A stretch of 34,970 nt of DNA from Elusimicrobia bacterium GWD2_63_28 (lineage in GTDB: Bacteria > Elusimicrobiota > Elusimicrobia > Elusimicrobiales > UBA9959). The stretch is from contig MGUI01000048.1 of NCBI GenBank assembly GCA_001799895.1, forward strand, positions 1-34,970. The letters run 5' to 3'. The notes beneath the pieces were generated by a model. It saw only the letters and a list, made by a program, of their open reading frames with translations. It was not told the origin of the DNA and did not search any database. A program made the translations under genes and the position numbers. Positions 6,925 through 15,469 of the stretch are shown piece by piece (the first letter of the stretch is position 1; every line of letters starts with the position of its first letter).

Positions 6925-8271
6925 CTACTGGCCGCCGGCCAGGATCTGCTCTATGCGCTTCAGGCCGGCCGTGGTGTCGGCGTTGCCCGGGTCCAGCTGC
7001 TTGGCGATGGTCCACTCGTCGCGGGCCTTCTCGTAATTGGAGTTCTGGAAGTACTTCAGGCCCTCCAGGTAATGCTGCTGCGAGGCCAGGCGGTTCTCCT
7101 CGCTGATGCCGGCGGGCTTCTTGATCACTTCCTCCACCGTCACGCCCTTGCGCTTGGCTTCGGCCTCGGCCTTCAGGCGGGCCTCCTCTTCCTTCGCGCG
7201 GCGCTCTTCTTCTTCCCTGGCGCGGCGGGCGGCTTCCTCGGCGCGGCGCTTCTTCTCCGCCGATTCCATCTTCATCTGCTCCCGGGCGCGGGAGATCAGG
7301 TTATTGAGGTAAGACATGTTGGCCGTGTACGGCTTGGCCTTGTCCCACTCGCCGATGGCCTCGGGATAGCGGCGGGAGCCGTAAAGCTTCTTGCCGGCGG
7401 CTATGAAGCCGCTCTCGATCTCAGCCTTCACCTCGGCCAGCAGCCTGCCGGCCTTGGAGTCGCCGGGCTGCACCTCCAGGGCGCGCCTCAGGCCCTGGTA
7501 GGCGGACATCAGCTTGCCCTGCGCGTAGTATTCCAGCGCCGCCTTCAGCTGGTCGTTGGCCTTCTGCTGGCGCAGCTCGTCCTCCACGCGGGTGATCCAC
7601 TCGATCGTCAGCGCGTCCTTGGGCCTGATCAGCAGCGCGTTGTAGAAATTATCCAGCGCGCCCTTCAGGTCGCGCAGCTTGTACTCCTCGGAGCCCTTCT
7701 CGAAATAATATTCCTTCAGGTCCTCCTTCATCTTGGCCAGCCAGTACTTGGCCTTGATGTTGTTCGGGGAAAGCTTCACCACCTCCTGCATCTTGGCGTG
7801 CGCCTCCACCACGCGGCCCTCCGTGTAGTAGGAGAGCGCGGTGCGGAAGCGGTCCTCGATCATCAGCTTCTCGCTCATGCCCGGGCGCAGGCTGCCGCGC
7901 AGCTGGTTGGAGGCCTCCAGCAGCATCTGCGCGTCCTCGTTGTTGGGGTCTATGGAGAGGATCTTGGCCGCCAGGTCCTTGGCGTCCTCGTAGTTGCCGC
8001 GCTTGTAGTATTCGAAAGCGTTCTCGTAGACGTTGTTGAGCATCGTCCCCTGGATCTTCTGCTTCTCCAGCTTGATGGTCTCGATGAACTTACGCTTCTC
8101 GTCGAGCTCGTTCAGCTGGCCGAGGCCGGTCTTATGCAGGTCGAGGAACAGCGACTCCTCGCTCTTCACTCGCTTGACCTGGGCCCGCGCGGCGTCCGGG
8201 GCGCAGAGCCCCGCCGCGAAGAGCGCGGCGCCCAGCAGGAACAGCAGTGTTTTTTTATCGCCTGGCTTCAT
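6925..8271 (-). CDS. Secreted TPR protein at the end of the Tad operon
   Basis: 448 residues with a signal peptide (about 1-31, ending ARAQ). Several tetratricopeptide-like helical pairs follow, for example NAFEYYKRGNYEDAKDLA near 85-105, ALSYYTEGRVVEAHAKM near 145-160, NFYNALLIRPKD and YYAQGKLMSAYQGL. Between about 335 and 380 is a very charged single helix rich in EE/RR/KA repeats. A final TPR unit (YLEGLKYFQNSNYEKARDEW) closes the protein. The role may correspond to TadD, the TPR lipoprotein of Tad systems that helps the secretin, but there is no lipobox cysteine, so this is inference from position. It starts 41 bp after the tadC stop, with AAGGGTG upstream of the ATG. Confidence 0.8.
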   Translation of the reverse strand: MKPGDKKTLLFLLGAALFAAGLCAPDAARAQVKRVKSEESLFLDLHKTGLGQLNELDEKRKFIETIKLEKQKIQGTMLNNVYENAFEYYKRGNYEDAKDLAAKILSIDPNNEDAQMLLEASNQLRGSLRPGMSEKLMIEDRFRTALSYYTEGRVVEAHAKMQEVVKLSPNNIKAKYWLAKMKEDLKEYYFEKGSEEYKLRDLKGALDNFYNALLIRPKDALTIEWITRVEDELRQQKANDQLKAALEYYAQGKLMSAYQGLRRALEVQPGDSKAGRLLAEVKAEIESGFIAAGKKLYGSRRYPEAIGEWDKAKPYTANMSYLNNLISRAREQMKMESAEKKRRAEEAARRAREEEERRAKEEEARLKAEAEAKRKGVTVEEVIKKPAGISEENRLASQQHYLEGLKYFQNSNYEKARDEWTIAKQLDPGNADTTAGLKRIEQILAGGQ

Positions 8272-8312
8272 ATAGGCACCCTTCCTTAAATTCTTCCCTT
8301 TCGCGGCGCGCC

Positions 8313-9212
8313 TCAGAAAGGCATGCCGCCGGTTATCAGGTCGCTTATCATCGGGGACAGCATCAGTATGAACACCGTCGGAAAAATGAAGATGAACAGC
8401 GGGATGAGCATCTTGGTGGAGGCCTGCGCGGCCAGCTTCTCGGCCTTGTTCAGGCGGCGGAAGCGCATGTCGGCGGAATAGTTGCGCAGCAGTTCCACCA
8501 GGCTCGTGCCCAGTTCGTCCGACTGCACTATCAGGCCCACGAACGAGCGCACCTCCTGCAGGCCGGTGCGCATGCTCAGGCGGCGCAGCGCGTCGCGCCG
8601 GGAATAGCCCAGCTGCACCTCGTTGATGGTGCGCTCTATCTCCAGCTCCAGGCCGGTCTTCACCGGGGCGATCTTCACGATGCGGTCGAAAGCGGTCATG
8701 TAGTCCAGGCCGGACTCGATCATCAGCGCGCCCAGGTCCACGAAGGTGGGAAAGTTGCGGATGATGTCTTCCTGCCGCTTGCGGATGCGGCCGGAGTACA
8801 TCACGCCGTCGGGCAGCATGAAGCCGATAGGCGCGAAGATCAGCGTGAAAAAGGACTGCGTCAGCACGAAGGCGCCCAGCGGCAGCAGCGTGCCGGCTAT
8901 CAGCTTCAGGTGCAGCATCTTCAGCGGGTTCGTGTTGGGCGGGCTGCCCAGCAGCATGTAGGTCTCTTCCAGCTTCTTCTCCATGCCCAGCTGCCTGGCG
9001 AAGAACAGGTCCACCTTGTCCCAGAAATTCTTGCTGCCTTCCAGCCTGGAGAACGCCGAGGTTTCCCGGCCCTCCATGTCGCTGATGTCGCCTATCGGGG
9101 AGCGCTCCTCCTCGCGCGGCGCGAAAAAGCGCTGCACCGCCGTAAAGGCCGCGAAGGAGCCTACGACCGAGATTATCACCAGCATCGCGCTTCTGATCTT
9201 TTCGGGGTCCAT
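8313..9212 (-). CDS. tadC: TadC, inner-membrane platform protein of the Tad pilus
   Basis: 299 residues. TM1 is at 8-28, a hydrophobic pair at about 102-135, a T2SSF (GspF-like) cytoplasmic domain at about 150-265, and a final TM at 267-290. T2SSF hallmarks seen are FPTFVDLGALMIESGLDYMTAF and the segment around LGTSLVELLRNYS. TadC pairs with TadB to form the platform driven by the TadA ATPase. The ATG at 9212 is chosen because it starts with a natural N-terminus two bases after the tadB stop; longer in-frame readings run through tadB coding sequence in another frame. Confidence 0.92.
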   Translation of the reverse strand: MDPEKIRSAMLVIISVVGSFAAFTAVQRFFAPREEERSPIGDISDMEGRETSAFSRLEGSKNFWDKVDLFFARQLGMEKKLEETYMLLGSPPNTNPLKMLHLKLIAGTLLPLGAFVLTQSFFTLIFAPIGFMLPDGVMYSGRIRKRQEDIIRNFPTFVDLGALMIESGLDYMTAFDRIVKIAPVKTGLELEIERTINEVQLGYSRRDALRRLSMRTGLQEVRSFVGLIVQSDELGTSLVELLRNYSADMRFRRLNKAEKLAAQASTKMLIPLFIFIFPTVFILMLSPMISDLITGGMPF

Positions 9213-9214
9213 AG

Positions 9215-10774
9215 TTAAACTCTTATCTTGCCCAGGCTGGCCACCACCTTCATGCCTATGCCTATCCAGATGGCGCAGAAGAAGAACACGCCCATGCCGA
9301 GCGGGCTGAAGTAGAACTTTATCATCGTATCCGGCTGGAACATGAACATAACGCCCACCATGACCCACGGCATGATACCCACGACGATGGACTGGATCTT
9401 CTGCTGGGCGGTCATCGCCTTGGTCTTCTCCTCCAGCTTGGATTCCTCGCGGATGTCGATAACGATACGTTCGAAAACCTTGGTCAGGTTGCCGCCCACC
9501 GCGCGCTGCAGCACGATGGCGCGGATCATATAGGAGAGCATCTTGGACTCCACGCGCTCCTCGAGGACGCCGAGCGCCTTCTCGAAGGTCATGCCGAGCT
9601 GGTAATTCTTGATGACGAGCGCGAACTCGTCGGAGATGGGCGGCAGCAGGTCCTTGGACACCATCTCAAAGCCCTGCACGATGTCGAGGCCCGAGCGCAG
9701 ACAGTTGGACAGCAGGATCAGGCCGTCCATCAGCTGGGCGTCGATCTTGCGGCCGCGCGAGGCCTTCATGGTGTTCAGCACGAAGGCGGGCGTGCGCATG
9801 CCGATGGCGAAGCCCACCGCGCTGAAGATCAGCAGCAGTACGATGTTCATCGTCAGCGCGCCCAGCAGCGCGCCCACCGCCGTGGGCCCGAGCACCAGGT
9901 ACTTGACGTTAATGTTGATGAACTGGCGGGAGAAGGCCTCGGTGAAGGTATCGACCTTGCGCTGGTAGTCGCCCATCAGCGCGTTGGTCTTGGAATCGTT
10001 CATCGCGAAGAAGGCCTGCACGGCCAGGAAGATCAGGATGATGCCCAGCATCGTGAGCGCCGTGCCCATAACCTTGGCGGTCTGGGAGAGCTTGGGCGGG
10101 GGCTCGTACTTGCGGGGCGGCCGGAAGAGCATCCGGAAAGAGTCCTGACCTATCACGGCGGAAGCGGTGACCGCCTCGGCGTAGCGGCGCGAATTGGTGC
10201 TGGAAATGGCGTCGGCTATGGACTCCATCTCCTTGAGGATCAGCGCGAACTGGGCCATCAGCGTGCGGCCGCGGCCTTCCATGGAGTCGCCCATGTTGAC
10301 CTCGCGGGTGCGCGCGCGGTAAAGCCTGTCCATCGCCATCTGGAAGCGGATGCGGATATCGGCGTATTCCTTCACCAGCAGGCCCGGCTGGATGTTGGCG
10401 CCGCCGGCCTCGGGCGGGAAGGTCTTGCGGGTGAGCTCCAGGTATTCGTAAAGGATGGAGACGGGGGTCTGCCAGAGGGCGGCCTCCGAGATCTCCCCCT
10501 CCTCCGGGTCGCGCCAGACCTTGCGGTTGAGCATCTCCGGCACCACGGGGTCCACCCACTTGGGCATCACGAAGGTGGCCTTCGCCCCCTTGCAGGTCAT
10601 GGTGTAGTTGCGGATCTTCTCTTCTCTTTCCGGGGCGAGGTAATAATAGAAAAGCTGCATCTTCAGCGCGGCGCAGGAGATCTCGTCCATCTCGGGCTGC
10701 GTGAACACGCCGGCGAGGGCGGGCCTGGCCGTGAAGGCCGCCGCCAGCAACAGTATTGCCGCCAGTTTTTTCAT
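9215..10774 (-). CDS. tadB: TadB-like platform protein with signal peptide and extra N-terminal domain
   Basis: 519 residues, far longer than the roughly 300-330 usual for TadB. The C-terminal part is standard: TM at about 235-257, a TM pair at about 292-323, a T2SSF domain at about 345-465 (LILLSNCLRSGLDIVQGFE, VGGNLTKVFERI), and C-terminal TMs at about 470-510. The N-terminus is unusual. Residues 1-21 form a signal peptide (cleavage after ALA) and about 22-232 are a soluble helical domain with cysteines 34 and 61 that I do not recognise. If the signal is used, this domain lies in the periplasm. It overlaps nothing and sits two bases before tadC. No frameshift is apparent. Confidence 0.88.
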   Translation of the reverse strand: MKKLAAILLLAAAFTARPALAGVFTQPEMDEISCAALKMQLFYYYLAPEREEKIRNYTMTCKGAKATFVMPKWVDPVVPEMLNRKVWRDPEEGEISEAALWQTPVSILYEYLELTRKTFPPEAGGANIQPGLLVKEYADIRIRFQMAMDRLYRARTREVNMGDSMEGRGRTLMAQFALILKEMESIADAISSTNSRRYAEAVTASAVIGQDSFRMLFRPPRKYEPPPKLSQTAKVMGTALTMLGIILIFLAVQAFFAMNDSKTNALMGDYQRKVDTFTEAFSRQFININVKYLVLGPTAVGALLGALTMNIVLLLIFSAVGFAIGMRTPAFVLNTMKASRGRKIDAQLMDGLILLSNCLRSGLDIVQGFEMVSKDLLPPISDEFALVIKNYQLGMTFEKALGVLEERVESKMLSYMIRAIVLQRAVGGNLTKVFERIVIDIREESKLEEKTKAMTAQQKIQSIVVGIMPWVMVGVMFMFQPDTMIKFYFSPLGMGVFFFCAIWIGIGMKVVASLGKIRV

Positions 10775-10818
10775 ATGCAGAAGTCTCGTCCTCAGGCCCG
10801 GCCCCGCCGGCCCCGGCC

Positions 10819-13038
10819 TTATTTGCCCGCGCGCTGCCGCTTCTGGTCCTCGGTCCAGAACATCTCCACCGGCACGTTCATGCCGTGCGTCGCGAAATCC
10901 TTGTAGAACTTGGGCGGGTCGCCCGTGGCGCTGAAATAGCCCACCACCTTGCCGTTCTCGTCCATGCCGGTCTGGTGGTAGCGGAAAATATCGTGGATCA
11001 GGATCTGTGTCTCCTCGCGGCCGGTGATCTCGGTGATGGCCGTGATCTTGCGGGTGCCGTCAGAGAAGCGCGTCAGCTGCACGATCATGTGCACGGCGGA
11101 CGCGATCGCCTCGCGCAGCGCCCAGATGGGCAGGTCGGCGCCGGCCATCAGACACATGGTCTCCATGCGGGTCAGCGCGTCGCGCGGGGTATTGGCGTGA
11201 ATGGTGGCCAGCGAGCCTTCATGGCCCGTGTTCATGGCCTGCAACATGTCCAGGGCCTCGGAGCCGCGGACCTCGCCTACCACGATGCGGTCGGGGCGCA
11301 TACGAAGGCAGTTCTTTACCAGGTCTTTGATGCTCACCTCGCCCTTGCCTTCGATGTTCGGCGGGCGGGATTCCAGGCGCACCCAGTGGTCCTGCTGCAG
11401 CCGGAGTTCGGCGGTGTCTTCCACGGTCACTATGCGCTCGTCCTCGGGGATGTAGCTCGACAACATGTTCAGGAAAGTGGTTTTACCGGTGCCCGTACCG
11501 CCCGAGATGATGATGTCCTTGCGCAGCTTCACGCAGGCCTTCAAGAAGTCCACGGCCGTCTGGGAAATGGAGCCCTTCTTGATGAGCTCGCCGTCGGTAA
11601 AGGGCTTGGCGGAGAAGCGCCGGATGGTCAGCGTGGGGCCGGACACGGCCAGCGGCGGGATGATGCCGTTGACGCGCGAGCCGTCTTTCAGGCGGGCGTC
11701 CACCAGAGGCACGGATTCGTCGATGCGGCGGCCGAGCGGCGACACGATGCGCTTCATGACCTGCATGATCTGCTCGTCGTTGCGGAACTTATACTTGGTC
11801 AGCGTCAGCTTGCCGGCCTTTTCGATATAGACCTTGTCGAAGGCGTTCACCATGATCTCGGTCACGGACGGGTCGCGCATCAGCTCTTCCAGCGGGCCCA
11901 GGCCCAGGATCTCGTCCAAGAGCTCGTTGATGAACAGCACGCGCTGCTCCCGGGTCAGCGGGGTGGAGGCTTCCTTCTGCAGCAGCCCGTTGATAATGCC
12001 GTCCACCCGCTTGCGGTTCTCGGCGTTCTGCGTGGGGTCGTCGGAGATCTTTATGCGCTCGGTCTCAAGCGCGGTCACCACGTTGCGGTGCACCTTCATC
12101 TTCAGCTCTTCCCAGAAAGGGGGCACGTCCACGCGCACGGCCGAAGCCGCCGCGGCCGACTGCCCTGACTGCGCGGAAGGAGAGGCCGGGGTTTCCTTCT
12201 CCGTCTGGCGCCACAGCATGTCGGAGCCGTGGGCGAACTCCGCGGTAGAGACGTTGGAGACCCACTGCTTTTCGCTGGGCTTCAGCTCGGCCAGGCGCCC
12301 GAGCAGCACCCGCAGCATGCGCACCCACTGGGTGTTGGGCTGCTCGGTTATCAGAACCTTGTTCTGGTTGGCGTAGGCCGGCAGCGCGTCTTCCCACGGC
12401 ATGAAGGCCAGGATGTCCTTGCCCATCTGCTTGTAAAACTTCTCCACTTCCTTTGGGCCGAGGGCGCCGGGCATGTCGAAAAGGTTGGCCACCACCTCGA
12501 ACTTGTTCATCGGGAAGTGCAGCTCGTTGATCTCGCGGAAGATGCCGGCGGTGGCGTTGAGCGACGAGACGTTGGAGTTGGAGACCCAGAACACCAGGTC
12601 GGAGATGTCGAAGGCGAAGACCTGCATCGGGAAATACGGGTCCACGTCTATGAAGATGTCGAAATTCTGGGAGAGGCGCGACAGCATGGGCAGGATGATG
12701 TCCGGGGACATCTTGGCCACGTCGGAGCGGCGCTTGGCCAGCGGCAGCACGCCCACGCCCCACTGCGAGATCGGAACCTTGCCCTTCAGCAGCGCGCCCA
12801 GCGCGGTGACGGACTCGCGGCCCACCGAGCGGATCAGCTCGGCCATGGACGGCGGGTTCAGCCCCAGCAGCTGCGCGTGCTCGGCCCGGCACATGGGGTC
12901 AAGGGGGATGATGAGAACATTGCGCTTCTGGTAATTCGCCCAGGCCAGGGCCAGGTTCATGACTATGGAAGTCTTGCCCACGCCCTCTTTGGGGCCCGAG
13001 AAGGTTATTACGCGGGGAGCAAGATTTTGTTCGTCCAT
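10819..13038 (-). CDS. tadA: TadZ-TadA fusion: MinD-like ATPase joined to the Tad secretion ATPase
   Basis: 739 residues containing two proteins that are normally separate. Residues 1-255 are a MinD/ParA-like ATPase as in TadZ/CpaE, with a deviant P-loop [10 protein letters not shown] at 15-24 and a Walker B-like IFIDVDPYF at 128-136, but without the N-terminal receiver-like domain of CpaE. A Pro/Ala/Ser-rich linker spans about 262-305. Residues 306-739 are the TadA/CpaF hexameric ATPase: N-terminal helical domain, Walker [10 protein letters not shown] at 513-521, acidic box VTVEDTAEL at 538-546, Walker [10 protein letters not shown] at 584-592, and His box [12 protein letters not shown]. It powers pilus assembly, with the MinD part probably placing the machine at a pole or site (inference from family). 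The frame is continuous across the linker. Confidence 0.93.
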   Translation of the reverse strand: MDEQNLAPRVITFSGPKEGVGKTSIVMNLALAWANYQKRNVLIIPLDPMCRAEHAQLLGLNPPSMAELIRSVGRESVTALGALLKGKVPISQWGVGVLPLAKRRSDVAKMSPDIILPMLSRLSQNFDIFIDVDPYFPMQVFAFDISDLVFWVSNSNVSSLNATAGIFREINELHFPMNKFEVVANLFDMPGALGPKEVEKFYKQMGKDILAFMPWEDALPAYANQNKVLITEQPNTQWVRMLRVLLGRLAELKPSEKQWVSNVSTAEFAHGSDMLWRQTEKETPASPSAQSGQSAAAASAVRVDVPPFWEELKMKVHRNVVTALETERIKISDDPTQNAENRKRVDGIINGLLQKEASTPLTREQRVLFINELLDEILGLGPLEELMRDPSVTEIMVNAFDKVYIEKAGKLTLTKYKFRNDEQIMQVMKRIVSPLGRRIDESVPLVDARLKDGSRVNGIIPPLAVSGPTLTIRRFSAKPFTDGELIKKGSISQTAVDFLKACVKLRKDIIISGGTGTGKTTFLNMLSSYIPEDERIVTVEDTAELRLQQDHWVRLESRPPNIEGKGEVSIKDLVKNCLRMRPDRIVVGEVRGSEALDMLQAMNTGHEGSLATIHANTPRDALTRMETMCLMAGADLPIWALREAIASAVHMIVQLTRFSDGTRKITAITEITGREETQILIHDIFRYHQTGMDENGKVVGYFSATGDPPKFYKDFATHGMNVPVEMFWTEDQKRQRAGK

Positions 13039-13069
13039 ATAGCGGCCTGGCTGACGGGAAGACTTACGC

Positions 13070-13792
13070 TTACTTTATGATGTCGAAAGTCACGAACAGG
13101 AACAGCGAGCTCTGCTCTTCCACGATGTCGGTGGAGCTGAACAGGGCGCCGATCAGCGGCAGGCTGCCCAGGATCGGCACGCGGTTCTTGGAAATATTGC
13201 GGTTGCTGCGCTTCAGGCCGCCGATCACCAGCGTCTCGCCGCTCTTGATCTCCACTTCGGTCTGGATCTGGCGCGTTATCATCGACGGGATCGTGGTGCC
13301 CGAGGCGATGACCGGCTTGGAGTAGTCGGGGTTGGAGACCTCCAGCTGGATCTGCACGTCCACGGTGTCCTTCTTCTCGGTCAGCACGACCGGCAGGACC
13401 ACCAGGATCACGCCGAACTTCTTAAACTCGGCGCCCACGCCCTGGGCGTTGGAATACGGCACCGGGATCTCGCCGCCGACCGTGAAGTTGGCCTGCGTGC
13501 CGCTCTTGGTGATGACCTTGGGGTTGGACAGCAGCTGCGCCTTACCCTCGGTTTCCAGCAGCTTCAGCGAGGCGGCCAGCTGCGTCTTGCGCTCGAAGTC
13601 CCCCAGCGTGATGATGCCGGGGATGCTCTTCTCGGAGAAGTCGAAGAACTGGTTCCACGAGAAGCCGCGCGTCTTCTGGATGGAGCCGCTGATCTCCACG
13701 ATGTCGGCGCTGACGGCCACCATGTGGGTCTGCTGGGCGCCGGCCAGGGCCGGCAGCAGCAGCGCGGCAAGGGTTAACAGGGATTTTTTCAT
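13070..13792 (-). CDS. Minimal secretin of the Tad pilus (CpaC/RcpA-like)
   Basis: 240 residues: a signal peptide (1-20) and then almost only the secretin C-domain. Secretin marks seen are EVSG-like strand IVEISGS, LSNPKVITKSG at 88-98, GGEIPVPY at 106-113, SGETLVIGGL at 184-193 and the membrane-lip signature VPILGSLPLIGALF at 205-218. CpaC/RcpA proteins usually have about 450-550 residues with BON/N1 domains ahead of the C-domain; these are missing here and no upstream in-frame extension exists. It should form the outer-membrane channel for the pilus. The AAGGA ribosome site overlaps the cpaB stop, with a short (AT)n run before the ATG, indicating tight coupling. Confidence 0.88.
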   Translation of the reverse strand: MKKSLLTLAALLLPALAGAQQTHMVAVSADIVEISGSIQKTRGFSWNQFFDFSEKSIPGIITLGDFERKTQLAASLKLLETEGKAQLLSNPKVITKSGTQANFTVGGEIPVPYSNAQGVGAEFKKFGVILVVLPVVLTEKKDTVDVQIQLEVSNPDYSKPVIASGTTIPSMITRQIQTEVEIKSGETLVIGGLKRSNRNISKNRVPILGSLPLIGALFSSTDIVEEQSSLFLFVTFDIIK

Positions 13793-13804
13793 ATATATAT
13801 ATCC

Positions 13805-14560
13805 TTACTTTATCAGCCTCTTGAAGGAGGCGATCTCCATCGGGTGCAGCTCCACGTCGCCCAGGCCGCGCACGATCACGGCCACCTCGCCCTGCTTCAT
13901 GGACAGGGCCAGGTACTGCGCCTCGTTGGGGTTGAGGGCCAGGCTGAGCCCGGCCTTCTCGGAGAAGGCCTGGTCGGCGTTCTCGGCCGCGGCCTTGGCC
14001 TTGGCCTGAGAGCCGGAGAGGCCCTGGCCCAGGTTGGAGCCCACGCCGAGCACCAGCACGTTCTGCAGGATGGTCGCGGTAACTTTTTCCTTGCGGTTGT
14101 CGCCCATCACGGCGTCGAAAGTCACCAGGATGTCCACGCGGTCGCCGGGCTTTATCAGGCGGAGCAAATCGTTCTCCAGCGGCAGCACGCAGCCGCGGTA
14201 GCCGGGCGGCACTTTCACGGAAAGGCCGGCCTCGGGGCTGAGGGAGACCAGCGCGCTCTGGGTTATCTGGTTGCCCTTGGGAATGCGCACCGCGGTCACC
14301 AGGTTGGTCACCAGCTTGATATCGGACTGGCTCTTGACCTCGTAGGCGTCCTGCTCCAGGTACATGCGGGGGATCACCCTGGTTTCCACCAGGTCCACGT
14401 TCATGATGGTGCGGGCGGGCAGGTCGAAGCGGGCCATCAGCACGGTGGCGGGCTCGTTCCTGGCGGCCAGGTCGCGCTCTTTGGAGGTGAGCACCCACCA
14501 GTAGATAGCCGCCGCGGCCAGGGCCAGCAGCACGGGGACAAGCATGCCTTTCTTTTCCAT
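13805..14560 (-). CDS. cpaB: CpaB/RcpC, Flp pilus assembly protein
   Basis: 251 residues. An N-terminal TM (about 6-23) anchors a periplasmic SAF domain at about 39-105 (ARFDLPARTIMNVDLVETRVIP, with VRIPKGNQIT) and an RcpC-type domain at about 112-235 (PPGYRGCVLPLE, IKPGDRVDILVTF). In Tad systems this protein works with the secretin. The ATG at 14560 is preferred because GGAG lies nine bases upstream; a TTG at 14575 overlaps that ribosome site and is unlikely. It sits between the TadE-like gene and the secretin, the usual CpaB-CpaC order. Confidence 0.92.
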   Translation of the reverse strand: MEKKGMLVPVLLALAAAAIYWWVLTSKERDLAARNEPATVLMARFDLPARTIMNVDLVETRVIPRMYLEQDAYEVKSQSDIKLVTNLVTAVRIPKGNQITQSALVSLSPEAGLSVKVPPGYRGCVLPLENDLLRLIKPGDRVDILVTFDAVMGDNRKEKVTATILQNVLVLGVGSNLGQGLSGSQAKAKAAAENADQAFSEKAGLSLALNPNEAQYLALSMKQGEVAVIVRGLGDVELHPMEIASFKRLIK

Positions 14561-14582
14561 ATTGATATTCTCCAATTAAACT

Positions 14583-14609
14583 GTTAACTTACCGTTAAAT
14601 TCTCGTTAA
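14583..14609 (-). promoter_or_regulatory. Three TTAAC repeats at 11-bp spacing upstream of cpaB
   Basis: GTTAA on the plus strand (TTAAC on the minus strand) occurs at 14583, 14594 and 14605, each exactly 11 bp apart and so on nearly the same helix face. The run fills the 64-bp gap between the TadE-like gene and cpaB, just upstream of the GGAG ribosome site. It could be a cluster of protein-binding half-sites. Function is unknown. Confidence 0.3.
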
Positions 14610-14624
14610 ATCTTTGCATCGCCC

Positions 14625-15152
14625 TTACTCGAAGTAGGCGGACTCGATCGGCATCCGCACCTTCACTACGATCTTCTTCTTGCGGCTCCCCTTGGGCGGG
14701 TCCGACAGGAAGTGGCTGGAGCCCGGGAAGACCAGCCTGGCCTCGTAATTCAGCGTCACGACCCAGTCCCAGTTCAGGCGCTTGGCCTGCTGGTCGTAAA
14801 GCGTCCTTATGGCGTGGCCTTCAACCGTGATCCCCGGGGAAGCCGGGAACATCTGGCCCAGCACGTTGCGCATCTTGATGTTGGCCCCGCTCTCGTTGAC
14901 CGTGATCTCGCCCGGCCCTATGGTGCTGCTGTTCGGGCCGGCCACCAGGGAGCCTATCCGGGCCAGCTCATAGGCGCAGTGATGCGCCAGTATGGTATGA
15001 AAGCCCAGGTTCCCCATCTCCATTATAAAGAACAGCAGCAGCATGAAAATCGGCAGCACCAGCAGCAGTTCGACAGTGACCTGCCCCGCCCTTTTGAGGC
15101 GTGAAATAAAGCGTGCCGCTAAAGCCCGCGGCGCGGGCAGCGAACTTTTCAT
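14625..15152 (-). CDS. TadE-like pseudopilin
   Basis: 175 residues. A basic N-terminus ends in RAGQVTVELL (residues 21-30), which resembles a prepilin cleavage site with Gly23, new N-terminal Gln and Glu at +5. A single TM follows (about 25-47). The rest is an extracytoplasmic domain with several beta strands (ITVEGHAIRT, WVVTLNYEARLVFPG) and basic KKK near the end. TadE/TadF pseudopilins have this layout. ATG at 15152 is taken as the start; a TTG 15 bases earlier is less likely. Two GC-rich stem-loops separate it from the pilin gene upstream. Confidence 0.8.
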   Translation of the reverse strand: MKSSLPAPRALAARFISRLKRAGQVTVELLLVLPIFMLLLFFIMEMGNLGFHTILAHHCAYELARIGSLVAGPNSSTIGPGEITVNESGANIKMRNVLGQMFPASPGITVEGHAIRTLYDQQAKRLNWDWVVTLNYEARLVFPGSSHFLSDPPKGSRKKKIVVKVRMPIESAYFE

Positions 15153-15206
15153 ACTATAAAGGCGCAACTCTTCCCGGGACTCAGGCCCGGAAACCGCGGA
15201 GCTTGC

Positions 15207-15230
15207 CCCGGCCCGCCGGAGCGGGCCGGG
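15207..15230 (-). other. Intercistronic GC-rich stem-loop downstream of the Flp pilin gene
   Basis: A perfect 10-bp stem (15207-15216 with 15221-15230) closes a CGGA loop. In the minus direction it has no T tract after it, so it is not a standard terminator. A weaker stem (TTCCGGG/CCCGGGAA, about 15168-15194) follows. Such stems between an abundant pilin and later genes often protect the 5' message or reduce read-through; that role is inferred. Confidence 0.55.
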
Positions 15231-15244
15231 AAAAAGAAGGCTCC

Positions 15245-15436
15245 TTAGTTATTACCGCCGGAAGCGCCCAGCGTGCTGGCCGCCCCGTTGATCATGCCCT
15301 GTATGCTCTGGAAGAGAGTCGGCATGTACTTCTTAAGCGCCACGCCGGCGATGAGCACCACGCCCACGACGACAGCCAACATCAGCAGGTATTCCACGGT
15401 GTTCTGGCCTTTCCTGTTCTTGAACAGCTTATTCAT
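15245..15436 (-). CDS. flp: Flp-type type IVb pilin (major pilin candidate)
   Basis: 63 residues. The N-terminus MNKLFKNRKGQNTVEYLL is a classic Flp prepilin: a short basic leader, Gly10 before the cut, Glu and Tyr at +5 and +6, and then a 20-residue hydrophobic helix (LLMLAVVVGVVLIAGVAL). A small Gly/Ala/Ser-rich tail ends in NN. The start at 15436 has a strong Shine-Dalgarno (CGGAGGAA) seven bases upstream; a longer reading with extra N-terminal residues lacks one. It is likely the structural subunit polymerised by the downstream Tad machinery. No prepilin peptidase gene is in the window. Confidence 0.93.
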   Translation of the reverse strand: MNKLFKNRKGQNTVEYLLMLAVVVGVVLIAGVALKKYMPTLFQSIQGMINGAASTLGASGGNN

Positions 15437-15469
15437 TGTGCTTTCCTCCGTTAACGATTTCAAAATCTT

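Noticed and set aside
5358..7106. Long plus-strand open frame across the sensor gene and two intergenic regions
   Set aside because: It passes through a terminator and promoter of the minus-strand genes and has shadow-type composition.
9213..9368. Extended N-terminus of tadC (51 more residues)
   Set aside because: The extra sequence is the out-of-frame tadB end; the ATG at 9212 gives a normal TadC start two bases after the tadB stop.
13791..13802. (AT)n run before the secretin start as a phase-variation tract
   Set aside because: Only about six repeat units and interrupted at once by the AAGGA ribosome site; too short to argue for slippage control.
15437..15463. Nine extra residues at the start of the Flp pilin
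   Set aside because: They cover the strong ribosome site of the ATG at 15436 and would give an odd prepilin leader.
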